Shown here piece after piece: positions 7,605 to 16,665 of a DNA stretch of 57,266 nt. Within the stretch, counting starts at the first letter, position 1. Each line of letters opens with the position of its first letter. Source of the DNA: Clostridioides difficile (GTDB taxonomy: Bacteria > Bacillota > Clostridia > Peptostreptococcales > Peptostreptococcaceae); assembly GCA_012955965.1 (NCBI GenBank), contig JABBZI010000026.1, positions 1-57,266 on the forward strand. Reading direction: 5' to 3'. The notes under the pieces were generated by a model that ran no database searches, had not been told where the DNA came from, and saw nothing but the letters and a program-made list of their open reading frames with translations. A program made the translations under genes and the position numbers.

Positions 7605-9164
7605 ATGAATAAAAATAGTATGACAAAAATTTACAGTTTAAATAAAATAATTTTTATCATAATCGGAATTTTGGGAATAGTTTTACTCACAAGACATGTT
7701 GGAATAGATATAAAGGCATTAATTTTACTTTTACTAATATTATTTACTATAAATGTATTTATTTCATATCTTAAAATTAAGCTATATGAGGAGAACCTTA
7801 ATTTAGAAATAGTAAATAACAATAATTCAGATAAGATTATAAATATTACTAAAGATGAGAACTTTTTAAAACATATTCAAAATTATATTATCAGCAATAA
7901 GAAAGAAAACTGTGTAATGGCTTGTTTTGATTTATGTAGACTTAAACTTATAAATGATATATATGGTTATGAACTAGGAGATGAAGTATTAGATAATATT
8001 TCAAGTAATTTAAAAAGTTATTTTGGCGAAGAGGCTATTTATGGAAAACTAAAAAGTGATGTTTTTATATTAATAATAAAGCTTGAAGATAGAGAAGAGA
8101 AAATTCCTTATTTGGTAAATCTTATCAGGAATAAAATTGTGACATTAAGTCAGATTGACAGTTTTAAAATGAATATAAATGTTGAGGCATCGATTGGAAT
8201 TTATAGATTTAATAATGATGAAATTGATATAAAAAAAGCTATGGATAATGCTGATATGGCAAGAATTAAATCAAAAGGATTAAAGCACATAGAGTATGTA
8301 GAATTTGACTCTATAATGGAAGAAGAAATACAATCACTTATGCAAATAGAGCAAGATTTATTTTTAGCTATTAAAAATAAGGAATTTGTAATTCATTATC
8401 AACCTAAAGTTGATTCGAGTACAGGTAAAGTTATAGGTTCAGAGGCATTAATAAGATGGATACATCCGTCTTTAGGTATGGTTGGACCAAATAAGTTTAT
8501 TCCTATAGCTGAAAGAAGTGGTTTGATAAATAATATTGGTAGATGGCTGATTCAAGAAGTCTTTGTTACTATTGACAATTGGATTTCAGAAGGGATAAAT
8601 GTTTTGCCAGTTTCAATAAATCTTTCTAGAGTAGAACTATATAAAAATGATTTAGTAGATTTTTTTAAATTAATGTTTAATACATACAACGTTCCTAAAG
8701 AGCTCATAGAAATAGAAGTTACAGAAACAACAGCACTAAGAGATGTAAAGTTTATAAGTGAGAGACTTTATGAAATTAAATCTTTAGGGATAGATATATC
8801 ATTAGATGATTTTGGGGTAGGCAACTCAAATTTTATCAATCTTAAGGGGATACCACTAGATGTTATAAAAATTGATAGGTCACTTATACTAGATATAGTT
8901 ACAAATACAAAGACAAAGTTTATGGTAAAAGCAATTGTTAATCTTTCACAAGATTTAAATTTAACTGTTATATGTGAGGGTGTGGAGGATATGGAGCAGG
9001 TTAAAGTTTTAAATGAAATGGGATGTAATTTAATACAAGGGTACATATTTTTTAAGCCTTTAGATGAGAGTAGTTATAAAAGAATTCTTACTGACAGAAG
9101 TTATGTAAATCTAGAAGAATCTTTTTTAGATAAATACATGGCAGTTGAGGAGGCGGAAGAATGA
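7605..9164 (+). CDS. Cyclic-di-GMP phosphodiesterase with degenerate GGDEF domain (GGDEF-EAL)
   Basis: A 519-residue membrane-anchored protein. Two hydrophobic segments (about 13-28 and 36-54) precede a GGDEF-fold domain (about 85-235) and an EAL domain (about 245-500). The GGDEF signature is lost: the position reads KSDVF (150-154), so no cyclase activity is expected. The EAL domain keeps its catalytic motifs: SEALIRW (EAL at 280-282), the asparagine of SINLS, EVTET, DDFGVG, IKIDRSL, CEGVED and QGYIFFKPL. It should hydrolyse cyclic-di-GMP to pGpG, lowering a signal that in C. difficile promotes adhesion and represses toxin and motility genes. Its last 4 bp overlap the Rrf2-like gene. Confidence 0.92.
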   Translation: MNKNSMTKIYSLNKIIFIIIGILGIVLLTRHVGIDIKALILLLLILFTINVFISYLKIKLYEENLNLEIVNNNNSDKIINITKDENFLKHIQNYIISNKKENCVMACFDLCRLKLINDIYGYELGDEVLDNISSNLKSYFGEEAIYGKLKSDVFILIIKLEDREEKIPYLVNLIRNKIVTLSQIDSFKMNINVEASIGIYRFNNDEIDIKKAMDNADMARIKSKGLKHIEYVEFDSIMEEEIQSLMQIEQDLFLAIKNKEFVIHYQPKVDSSTGKVIGSEALIRWIHPSLGMVGPNKFIPIAERSGLINNIGRWLIQEVFVTIDNWISEGINVLPVSINLSRVELYKNDLVDFFKLMFNTYNVPKELIEIEVTETTALRDVKFISERLYEIKSLGIDISLDDFGVGNSNFINLKGIPLDVIKIDRSLILDIVTNTKTKFMVKAIVNLSQDLNLTVICEGVEDMEQVKVLNEMGCNLIQGYIFFKPLDESSYKRILTDRSYVNLEESFLDKYMAVEEAEE

Positions 9165-9559
9165 TTTCAGAAGATGCAGATTATTCAATAAGAATTATAA
9201 GAGCTATATTTAATAATGGTGAAGATAATCCAATAGATGCTAAAACAATACTAAAAAGTGAAGATATACCAGTGCTAACATTGTATAAGCTTCTTAGAAA
9301 ACTTTGTGCAAATAATATACTTACTTTTAATAAAGAAGATGGTAAGAAATACATGTTAAATGTATCATTGGATACAATAAGTTTAAGAACTATTGTAGAA
9401 GTAATTGATGGGAAAATATATATAAATAAATGTACGAGATATGTATCTAATTGCAGTAATTGCTTAAAAGGTTGCAAAGTAAATCGTGAGTTACTAGAAA
9501 TAGAAAAAGAAATCTATAAACTTTTATCAAGAAAATCTATAAGACAAATACTAGAATAA
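9161..9559 (+). CDS. Rrf2-family transcriptional regulator with four-cysteine cluster
   Basis: A 132-residue DNA-binding protein. Residues 1-75 form the Rrf2 winged helix (DYSIRIIRAIF start, recognition region around TLYKLLRKL, wing). C91, C98, C101 and C105 form a C-X6-C-X2-C-X3-C cluster where Fe-S Rrf2 proteins such as IscR have three cysteines. This suggests an iron-sulfur or redox/NO sensor, though the spacing is unusual and a zinc site is possible. The start ATGA overlaps the stop of the phosphodiesterase gene (translational coupling), and camA begins 40 bp later, so it probably regulates this operon. A GGAGG site is at about 9149-9153. Confidence 0.8.
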   Translation: MISEDADYSIRIIRAIFNNGEDNPIDAKTILKSEDIPVLTLYKLLRKLCANNILTFNKEDGKKYMLNVSLDTISLRTIVEVIDGKIYINKCTRYVSNCSNCLKGCKVNRELLEIEKEIYKLLSRKSIRQILE

Positions 9560-9598
9560 TAAATTTTCAACTATGATAATAATTGGAGGTTTTCAGCT

Positions 9599-11332
9599 AT
9601 GGATGATATATCTCAAGACAATTTTTTGCTGTCTAAAGAGTATGAGAATAGTTTAGATGTAGATACTAAAAAAGCAGGTGGAATATATTATACTCCTAAA
9701 ATCATTGTCGATTATATTGTAAAAAAAACTTTAAAAAGTCACGATATAATTAAAAATCCATACCCACGAATACTCGACATTTCTTGTGGGTGCGGAAATT
9801 TTCTTTTAGAAGTATACGATATTTTATATGACTTATTTGAGGAAAATATCTATGAATTAAAAGAGAAGTATGACGAGACTTATTGGACTGTTGATAATAT
9901 ACACAGTCATATATTAAATTATTGTATATATGGTGCTGATATTGATGAGAAAGCAATAAATATCTTAAAAGACAGTTTAATAAACAAAAAGGCAATAAAT
10001 GACTTAGGAGAATCTGATATAAAGATTAATCTATTTTGTTGTGATAGCCTTAAAAAGAACTGGAGATATAAGTTTGATTATATAATTGGTAATCCACCAT
10101 ATATTGGTCACAAAAAACTTGAAAAGAAATATAAAAAATTTCTTATAGAAAAATACAGTGAAGTTTATAAAGATAAGGCTGATTTGTATTTTTGTTTTTA
10201 TAAAAGGATTATAGATATCTTGAAACAAGGAGGCACTGGCAGTGTTATAACTCCAAGATATTTTTTAGAAAGTCTATCAGGTAAAGATTTGAGAGAATAT
10301 ATTAAATCAAATGTCAGAGTTAAAGAAATAGTTGATTTTTTAGGTGCAAATATATTTAAAAATATAGGGGTATCTAGTTGTATACTTACTTTTGATAAGA
10401 AAAAATCAAAAGACAAATCTATAGATATATTTAAAATAAAAAATGAGGATATCTGTATAAATAAATTTGGAACTCTAGAAGAACTCTTAAATAGTAGCAA
10501 TTTTGATTATTTTAATATAAATCAAAGTTTGTTGTCTGATGAATGGATACTTGTAAATAAAGCTGATGGAGTTTTTTATAATAAGATACAAGAAAAGTGT
10601 AACTATAGTTTGGAAGATATAGCAATAAGTTTTCAAGGAATAATTACAGGTTGTGATAAAGCGTTTATTTTAAGTAAAAATGATGTAAAATTGAACCTTG
10701 TAGATGATAAATTTTTAAAATGTTGGATAAAAAGTAAAAATATAAATAAATATACAGTAGATAAAAGTGAATATAGGTTGATATACTCGAATGATATAGA
10801 TAATGAAGAAGAAAATAAGAAAATACTTGATGAGATTATAGGAATATATAAGTCAAAGCTAGAAAACAGAAGAGAATGCAAAAATGGAATAAGAAAATGG
10901 TATGAACTTCAGTGGGGAAGAGAAAAGCTTTTCTTCGAAAGGAAAAAAATAATGTATCCTTATAAATCAAAAGAAAATAGATTTGCGATAGATTATGATA
11001 ATAACTTTTCAAGTGCAGATGTATATTCTTTTTTCATAAAAGAAGAGTATTTAGATAAATTTTCATATGAATATCTAGTTGGAATTTTAAATTCCAGTAT
11101 TTATGATAAATACTTTAAGATAACTGCTAAAAAAATGAGCAAAAATATATACGACTACTATCCTAATAAGGTTATGAAGATAAGAATTTTTAGAGATAAT
11201 AATTATGAAGAAATAGAGAGTTTATCAAAGCAAATAATCTCAATTTTATTAAATAACTCTATAGATAAAGAAAAGGTAGAAATGTTGCAGATAAAAATGG
11301 ATAACTTAATAATTGATTCTTTAGGTATATAA
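9599..11332 (+). CDS. camA: CamA, orphan N6-adenine DNA methyltransferase (CAAAAA)
   Basis: A 577-residue type II gamma-class methyltransferase. The SAM site includes DISCGCGNFLL (about 60-70), GADID (112-116) and the catalytic N165-P-P-Y168; a target-recognition region fills the C-terminal half. Length and motif numbers match C. difficile CamA (CD2758). From published work on that protein it methylates the last adenine of CAAAAA, is present in essentially all C. difficile genomes, and affects sporulation and gut persistence. No restriction gene is next to it, which fits an orphan methylase. It is third in an operon after the phosphodiesterase and the Rrf2-like regulator. GGAGG lies 11 nt before the ATG. 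Target specificity is taken from the family, not visible here. Confidence 0.97.
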   Translation: MDDISQDNFLLSKEYENSLDVDTKKAGGIYYTPKIIVDYIVKKTLKSHDIIKNPYPRILDISCGCGNFLLEVYDILYDLFEENIYELKEKYDETYWTVDNIHSHILNYCIYGADIDEKAINILKDSLINKKAINDLGESDIKINLFCCDSLKKNWRYKFDYIIGNPPYIGHKKLEKKYKKFLIEKYSEVYKDKADLYFCFYKRIIDILKQGGTGSVITPRYFLESLSGKDLREYIKSNVRVKEIVDFLGANIFKNIGVSSCILTFDKKKSKDKSIDIFKIKNEDICINKFGTLEELLNSSNFDYFNINQSLLSDEWILVNKADGVFYNKIQEKCNYSLEDIAISFQGIITGCDKAFILSKNDVKLNLVDDKFLKCWIKSKNINKYTVDKSEYRLIYSNDIDNEEENKKILDEIIGIYKSKLENRRECKNGIRKWYELQWGREKLFFERKKIMYPYKSKENRFAIDYDNNFSSADVYSFFIKEEYLDKFSYEYLVGILNSSIYDKYFKITAKKMSKNIYDYYPNKVMKIRIFRDNNYEEIESLSKQIISILLNNSIDKEKVEMLQIKMDNLIIDSLGI

Positions 11333-11406
11333 GTTTTTATAAATATGAATAAAATTACAGGATGTTAATTATTTATCTAAGGTTTGAATAAAAAGTTAAC
11401 CATATA

Positions 11407-11443
11407 AAAAGTATTAAAGATATATACTTTTAAATGTTTTTTT
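11407..11443 (+). terminator. Probable terminator after camA
   Basis: AAAAGTAT (11407-11414) and ATACTTTT (11424-11431) form an 8-bp stem followed by a T-rich run to 11443. It is A/T-only and therefore weaker than the other terminators here. Confidence 0.5.
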
Positions 11444-11563
11444 GATAAAATAAAAATAAATTTGTGCAATTTTATTTTTCTCCAATAGCTAAAAATAGTT
11501 TTTTGAATTAATATTTGCTGAGAAATAGAAATCAGAAACGTTTTTAATATAGTAGGTGATAAT

Positions 11564-12775
11564 ATGAAAGGATTAGTTTTAGAAGGTGGAGGAACAAAAG
11601 GAGCCTATCAAATAGGGGCTTATAAGGCTTTAAGAGAGCTTGGGATAGAGTTTCAAGGAGTAACTGGCACATCGATTGGTGCTTTAAATGGAGCATATAT
11701 AATTCAAAATGATATTGAAGTAATGGAAGATATTTGGTTAAACTACGATTATACTCACTTTATGAATATGGATAAAGATACCTATGAGAAATTTAAAAAT
11801 GTAGATTTTACTACTAAAAATATCAATGCACTTTTTGAACTTATAAATAAGGCTAGAAAAAATGAAGGTATAGATATAAGCCCCATGAGACAATTAATGG
11901 AAACTACATTAAATGAGGATGTAATACGAAAATCAAAAAAAGATTTTGGGCTTGTTACAGTGTGGTGGGATAAAAAGATTAATCCACATCCTTTATATAT
12001 TGAAGACATGCCACAAGGAAGATTGATTGATTATTTAATTGCTAGTTCTAGTTTGCCTATTTTTCAATCAAATATGATGGATGATAAATTATATCTTGAT
12101 GGAATGTTTTGTGATAATATGCCAATAGGACTTTTAGAAGACAAAGGTTATGAAGATGTTGTTGTAATTAGGTTGATTGATGATTTTCTTGGAAAAATGA
12201 ATTTAAATAAACATCAGAATATAAATATAAAAACTATAATACCATCAGAATATTTGGGAGGTTCTCTTAATAAAGATAGAGATAATGTAGAGAAAAATAT
12301 TCGATTGGGTTATTTGGATACTATGAAAGCATATGAAAGATGTAATGGGATTAAATACTATTTTGATGTAGAATATAAATATAATGAAGAATATTGTTTT
12401 GATAAGTTTAGAAGTATGAGTAATGAAACTGTGCAATTTATTTGTAATTTATTAAATATAAAGAGAGATGTTTCTTTAAGAACTATTATGGAAAGTGTAA
12501 TACCAAAACTTGGCGAGACACTTGGATTACCAAAAAATTTTTCATATAAAGATTTATTTTATTGTATATATGAAAAAAAACTTGAAGAAAATAGCATAAA
12601 TAGAATAAAATTATACGATTTTAACAAAGTTATAGATGTTGTAAATACAAATATTGATTCTAATAAGAATTTAGCTTCTAATTTTGAAATTAGGCCTAAA
12701 ATTAGTATTAAAAAGAACAAAAATACAAAATTATTGACAAATTGTATTATAAAAGACTTAAAAAATCAAAGTTAA
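11564..12775 (+). CDS. Patatin-like phospholipase
   Basis: A 403-residue serine acyl hydrolase. The oxyanion loop EGGGTKGAYQIGA (7-19), the nucleophile elbow GTSIG with Ser37 and the catalytic aspartate in DGMFCDN (Asp179) form the Ser-Asp dyad of the patatin family. The N-terminal ~270 residues are the patatin domain. The C-terminal ~130, rich in Lys and Asn, have no match I recognise. There is no signal peptide or membrane segment, so it probably acts on membrane lipids from the cytoplasmic side. A weak AGGTG site precedes the ATG. It is transcribed alone between camA and ptsH. The substrate is unknown. Confidence 0.9.
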   Translation: MKGLVLEGGGTKGAYQIGAYKALRELGIEFQGVTGTSIGALNGAYIIQNDIEVMEDIWLNYDYTHFMNMDKDTYEKFKNVDFTTKNINALFELINKARKNEGIDISPMRQLMETTLNEDVIRKSKKDFGLVTVWWDKKINPHPLYIEDMPQGRLIDYLIASSSLPIFQSNMMDDKLYLDGMFCDNMPIGLLEDKGYEDVVVIRLIDDFLGKMNLNKHQNINIKTIIPSEYLGGSLNKDRDNVEKNIRLGYLDTMKAYERCNGIKYYFDVEYKYNEEYCFDKFRSMSNETVQFICNLLNIKRDVSLRTIMESVIPKLGETLGLPKNFSYKDLFYCIYEKKLEENSINRIKLYDFNKVIDVVNTNIDSNKNLASNFEIRPKISIKKNKNTKLLTNCIIKDLKNQS

Positions 12776-12829
12776 ATAAAAAACAAAAAAAAATTTGTAA
12801 TTATACTCGAAAAAAGTGTATATTAGTAG

Positions 12830-12900
12830 TATAATATTTTTGTAGCACTAGTGGGAACAAAAAATGACCATAGGACAAAAAAGTACCACTAAGTACCATT
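12830..12900 (+). promoter_or_regulatory. ptsH promoter and repeat-bearing leader
   Basis: A TATAAT at 12830-12835 gives a likely -10 box; the -35 region (about 12807-12812) is poor, which suggests activation or an alternative sigma factor. Just downstream is an imperfect tandem repeat of the form GG(A)ACAAAAAA.G.ACCA (12854-12890). Each copy holds a CAAAAA site, at 12858-12863 and 12876-12881. TAGTGG (12849-12854) can pair with CCACTA (12886-12891), which places both sites in a loop. Confidence 0.5.
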
Positions 12901-12966
12901 AAAGTAAAAAATAGGAAAACAATTTTAAAAAATATAAAATGTAAAGTCTATAGGAGGATTTAAAAA

Positions 12967-13227
12967 ATGGAAAAAGTAGTTAGTATCAAAAATGCAAGTG
13001 GATTACATGCTAGACCAGCAGGAATGTTTGTTAAGAAGGCAGCTGAATTCAAATCAACAGTAGAAGTTGTAGCAAAAGACAAAACTGTAAATGCAAAATC
13101 AATAATGGGAATAATGAGTTTAGGTTTAGCTCAAGGAGAAGAATTAAAGTTAGTTGTAAATGGAGACGATGAAGAAGTAGCTTTAGCTGCAATGGTTGAA
13201 TTAGTTGAAAGTGGATTTGGAGAATAG
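12967..13227 (+). CDS. ptsH: Phosphocarrier protein HPr
   Basis: An 86-residue cytoplasmic protein of the phosphotransferase system. The active histidine is His14 in SGLHARPAG, and the regulatory serine is Ser45 in NAKSIMGIM, the site used by HPr kinase in Firmicutes for CcpA-dependent catabolite control. It relays phosphate from enzyme I to sugar-specific EII proteins. Length is typical. A strong AGGAGG lies 8 nt before the ATG. ptsI follows 256 bp later, with a hairpin between them, so HPr can be made in excess over enzyme I. Confidence 0.97.
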   Translation: MEKVVSIKNASGLHARPAGMFVKKAAEFKSTVEVVAKDKTVNAKSIMGIMSLGLAQGEELKLVVNGDDEEVALAAMVELVESGFGE

Positions 13228-13278
13228 ATATAATAATTTTTTAGATTGATATTTATAATCTAATCATTACTTAAAGTA

Positions 13279-13346
13279 AAAGTAACAGAGAAGCATTAAA
13301 CATATACAGATTGATATTTGTAGATATTTAATTTCTTTGTTACTTT
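13279..13346 (+). terminator. Hairpin between ptsH and ptsI, probable partial terminator
   Basis: Arms 13279-13292 and 13333-13346 form a 14-bp stem with one G-U pair and a 40-nt loop. The following bases are only moderately T-rich (CATGTTTATTT), so it may attenuate rather than end transcription, or act as an RNA stability or processing site. Confidence 0.5.
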
Positions 13347-13483
13347 CATGTTTATTTAATCAGAAGATTAAGACTATTGTTAATTGGGTATGAAAATACA
13401 AATATTTTAGAATATGAAATAAGATATTTTTAATCATAAATTCAGTGTAAAAATACAGAAGATATTTTTTAGGAGGTAGGGTT

Positions 13484-15196
13484 ATGGCTTACAAAGGAAT
13501 AGGTGCTTCTCCGGGTGTTGCTTTAGGGAAAGCGTTAGTAGTTGAGCATAGTGAATTAGTAATTGAAAAAAAATCTATAGATAATGTTGAAGTGGAAATT
13601 GCTAAATTAGAAAATGCAGTTGCAGTTTCTAAAGAAGAATTAATAAAGGTTAAGGAAAAGGCTTCTGAAGAATTAGGAGCAGAAGAGGCAGAAATATTTG
13701 AAGCACATTTATTAGTTTTAGAAGACCCAGAATTAATTGGTTCTGCAATAGACAAGATTAAAACTGAAAATGTAAATGCAGAGTATGCTTTAAATGAAAT
13801 AAAAGAGATGTTTGTTAGTATGTTTGAGTCTATGGACAATGAATATATGAAAGAAAGAGCAGCAGACATAAAAGATGTTACAAATAGAATACTTAGACAT
13901 ATATTAGGAATTAAAGTTGTTGATTTATCTGCTTTAAGTGAAGAAGTAGTATTAATAGCACATGATTTAACTCCATCAGATACAGCAACTATGAATAAAA
14001 AAATGGTTTTAGGATTTTTAACTGATATAGGTGGAAGAACTTCTCATACAGCTATCATGTCTAGAACTTTAGAAATAGCTGCAATCGTTGGATTAAGTGA
14101 TATAACTTCAAATGTTAAGGATGGAGATTTTGTAGTCTTCAATGGAGATACTGGTGAAGTAATTATTAATCCAGATGAAGAGACTATAAATAAATATACT
14201 GAGTTAAAAGCTAAATATGAAGAAGAGAGAAAAGCATTACAGTTATTAAAAGGAAAAGCATCTGTGACTTTAGATGGAAAGCATGTAGAATTAGCTGGTA
14301 ATATAGGGACTCCTAATGATATAGAAGGTCTAATAAAGAATGATGCTGAAGGTGTTGGTCTTTATAGAACAGAATTTTTATACATGGATAGAGATTCTTT
14401 CCCAACTGAAGAAATTCAATATGAATCTTACAAAGCTGTATTAGAAGGAATGGATGGAAAACCTATAGTTATAAGAACATTGGATATAGGTGGAGATAAA
14501 GAATTAAGTTATTTAAGTATGGAACCTGAAATGAATCCATTCTTAGGTTATAGAGCAATAAGACTTTGCTTAGACAGAAAAGATATATTTAAGACTCAAT
14601 TAAGAGCTTTATATAGAGCAAGTGTTCATGGGAAACTAAGAATCATGTTCCCTATGATTTCATCTTTAGAAGAATTATTACAAGCTAAAGAAGTTGTAAA
14701 AGAAGTTTTAGCAGAACTTGATTCTGAGGGTGTGGCTTATGCTAAAGATGTAGAAATTGGTATGATGATAGAAGTGCCATCTGCTGCTGTAATATCTGAT
14801 GTACTAGCTAAACATGTAGACTTCTTCTCTATAGGAACTAATGACTTAATTCAATATACTTGTGCAGTTGATAGAATGAATCAAAAAATAAGTTATCTTT
14901 ATAACCAATTTAATCCAGCTGTTTTAAGACTTATAAAGACTGTTATAGACAATGCACATAAAGAAGGTAAATGGGCAGGTATGTGTGGAGAATCTGCTGG
15001 AGACCAAAAAATGATACCAATACTTTTAGGTATGGGATTAGACGAATTCTCTATGTCTCCAATATCAATACTTCCTGCTAGAAAGTTAATAACTTCAGTT
15101 AAAGAATCAGATATGAAAAAATTAGCTGATGAGGTACTTAATATGGGTACTGCTGAAGAAATAAAGAAATATATTGAAACTAGTTTTAATATGTAA
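13484..15196 (+). CDS. ptsI: PTS enzyme I (phosphoenolpyruvate-protein phosphotransferase)
   Basis: A 570-residue cytoplasmic enzyme that starts the PTS relay by taking phosphate from PEP and passing it to HPr. The N-terminal HPr-binding domain comes first, then the phosphohistidine domain with His188 in GGRTSHTAIM, then the PEP-binding barrel (about 250-570) with DRDSFPTEEIQY, the RTLDIGGDK block, and the catalytic cysteine in AGMCGESAGD. Length is standard (about 570-575). AGGAGG precedes the ATG. It follows ptsH in the usual order but with an unusually long gap. Confidence 0.97.
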   Translation: MAYKGIGASPGVALGKALVVEHSELVIEKKSIDNVEVEIAKLENAVAVSKEELIKVKEKASEELGAEEAEIFEAHLLVLEDPELIGSAIDKIKTENVNAEYALNEIKEMFVSMFESMDNEYMKERAADIKDVTNRILRHILGIKVVDLSALSEEVVLIAHDLTPSDTATMNKKMVLGFLTDIGGRTSHTAIMSRTLEIAAIVGLSDITSNVKDGDFVVFNGDTGEVIINPDEETINKYTELKAKYEEERKALQLLKGKASVTLDGKHVELAGNIGTPNDIEGLIKNDAEGVGLYRTEFLYMDRDSFPTEEIQYESYKAVLEGMDGKPIVIRTLDIGGDKELSYLSMEPEMNPFLGYRAIRLCLDRKDIFKTQLRALYRASVHGKLRIMFPMISSLEELLQAKEVVKEVLAELDSEGVAYAKDVEIGMMIEVPSAAVISDVLAKHVDFFSIGTNDLIQYTCAVDRMNQKISYLYNQFNPAVLRLIKTVIDNAHKEGKWAGMCGESAGDQKMIPILLGMGLDEFSMSPISILPARKLITSVKESDMKKLADEVLNMGTAEEIKKYIETSFNM

Positions 15197-15268
15197 TTAT
15201 TAAATTATATCTACATAAATACTTATTTAGGTAGATTATAGATAGTGAAAATTATTTTATGAATAAGC

Positions 15269-15307
15269 AAAAGCCATAGTTTGTTATATATACTATGGCT
15301 TTTTTAT
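15269..15307 (+). terminator. Intrinsic terminator of ptsI
   Basis: AAAAGCCATAG (15269-15279) pairs with CTATGGCTTTT (15293-15303), followed by T. Confidence 0.88.
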
Positions 15308-15393
15308 TGTATAATTTAAGATATTATAATATTTATGGTTTGGTATTAAGAATATAGTCTGCATCTAATAAATATTTAATGGAGGTATACAAT

Positions 15394-16665
15394 TTGAAAA
15401 GAATAAAAGCAAAAGTGTTTATTATAGCTATACTTGTTTTGAGTTCTATAATATTATATTTAAATACAAAACACAACTTAATAAGTGATAAACAGGATAA
15501 AAAAATATATTTAGATTTAAAAGATACAAAAAAAATAGAAATTTATAATAATATTAGTCAAGAAAAAGAGTATAAGCCAATTTTAATTTCAGACAAACAT
15601 CTAATAGATGAAATATTAAATTATTTAAACAATGTAGAGGATTATGATGAAAAAGATAAGAATATGAGTGAGATTACATCAAAAAGTCAGAGTATAAATT
15701 TTTATAATAGTGGTGGAGAACAAAAAATCATAAATTACTCATATAATAGTACACATAATGTTGGAAAGATTGAATATAATAATGAAAAATTTAATGTACC
15801 ACATGATTTTTTTAGGTTAATATCATCACTTGAAGAATTTAGGCCTCAATATTCAAAAGTACCTAATGATGTAAAGGAACTTTTTAAAAAGTATAACTGG
15901 ACACCCAGTTTTCTAATAGCTTCTCAACAAAAAACAATTCCAAATAATTTTAAGCACTCATCAGACGATACAGTGGAGAAGATATACTGGGCATATAATA
16001 TAGAGTTATCTAAAGATATAGGTTTAGACTTTTCAAACTTAAAATCAAAAGAGATTACTGCTGAGGTATATAATTTAACAGAACCATTATCAGATGGACT
16101 TAAAGATACTCTATTAAGTACTAGAGGTATAATAATAAGGTATGAAGGGAAAATTGTAGGGTCATATATTGATTCTGGAAGACATGAAGGGAATGCTATT
16201 AGCTTAAAAAGACATAGTTTTAAAGATGTGGAAAAAGAAGACTTAAATACATGGGTGGAGGATAATTGTATAGATAAGTCAAATCCTTTATATATAGAGG
16301 TATCAAAGCTAAGTAATGAGGATTTAATAAAAATGTATATAAAGGCTATAAAAGAAAATAATACAAAGGTTTTATTAACTACTATGGATGTAGAAAGTAA
16401 GATAAGCACTCTCTTTATTAATTTGGATAATCATAAGCTTTTTAATGATACTAAGTTTGAGATGAATTTACCAGATTATATTGATAATGATAAAATTGTA
16501 TATATGGAAAAGATGGATTTAAAAGAAAATGATAAGAGATGTTATAATGTGATATTTGGGGGTAATGATATAATGAGTGACACTGGAAGAGGAACTTTCT
16601 CAGATATTAATATTGATGTTGTAAATGAAAAGGGAGTGTGGAAAGTGTCTGGCTTTACAAAATAA
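15394..16665 (+). CDS. Membrane-anchored extracellular protein of unknown function
   Basis: I start this at TTG 15394, with GGAGG 8 nt upstream; the in-frame ATG at 15379 overlaps that GGAGG and has no site of its own. The 423-residue product has a single N-terminal hydrophobic segment (about 5-24, with basic residues in front), then a wholly polar region, so it is probably anchored in the membrane and faces outward. I do not recognise a domain. The C-terminal ~110 residues (starting DLIKMYIKAIKENN, ending GVWKVSGFTK) look like a small ligand-binding or NTF2-like fold of the kind annotated as DUF4829 in clostridia, but that is tentative. It stands alone between ptsI and a convergent gene. Confidence 0.65.
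   Translation: MKRIKAKVFIIAILVLSSIILYLNTKHNLISDKQDKKIYLDLKDTKKIEIYNNISQEKEYKPILISDKHLIDEILNYLNNVEDYDEKDKNMSEITSKSQSINFYNSGGEQKIINYSYNSTHNVGKIEYNNEKFNVPHDFFRLISSLEEFRPQYSKVPNDVKELFKKYNWTPSFLIASQQKTIPNNFKHSSDDTVEKIYWAYNIELSKDIGLDFSNLKSKEITAEVYNLTEPLSDGLKDTLLSTRGIIIRYEGKIVGSYIDSGRHEGNAISLKRHSFKDVEKEDLNTWVEDNCIDKSNPLYIEVSKLSNEDLIKMYIKAIKENNTKVLLTTMDVESKISTLFINLDNHKLFNDTKFEMNLPDYIDNDKIVYMEKMDLKENDKRCYNVIFGGNDIMSDTGRGTFSDINIDVVNEKGVWKVSGFTK

Noticed and set aside
10198-10500. Minus-strand open frame inside camA
   Set aside because: It is a shadow of the camA coding sequence in A/T-rich DNA, with no ribosome site.
9599-11332. Complete restriction-modification system at camA
   Set aside because: No restriction endonuclease gene lies on either side; the neighbours are a regulator and a phospholipase.
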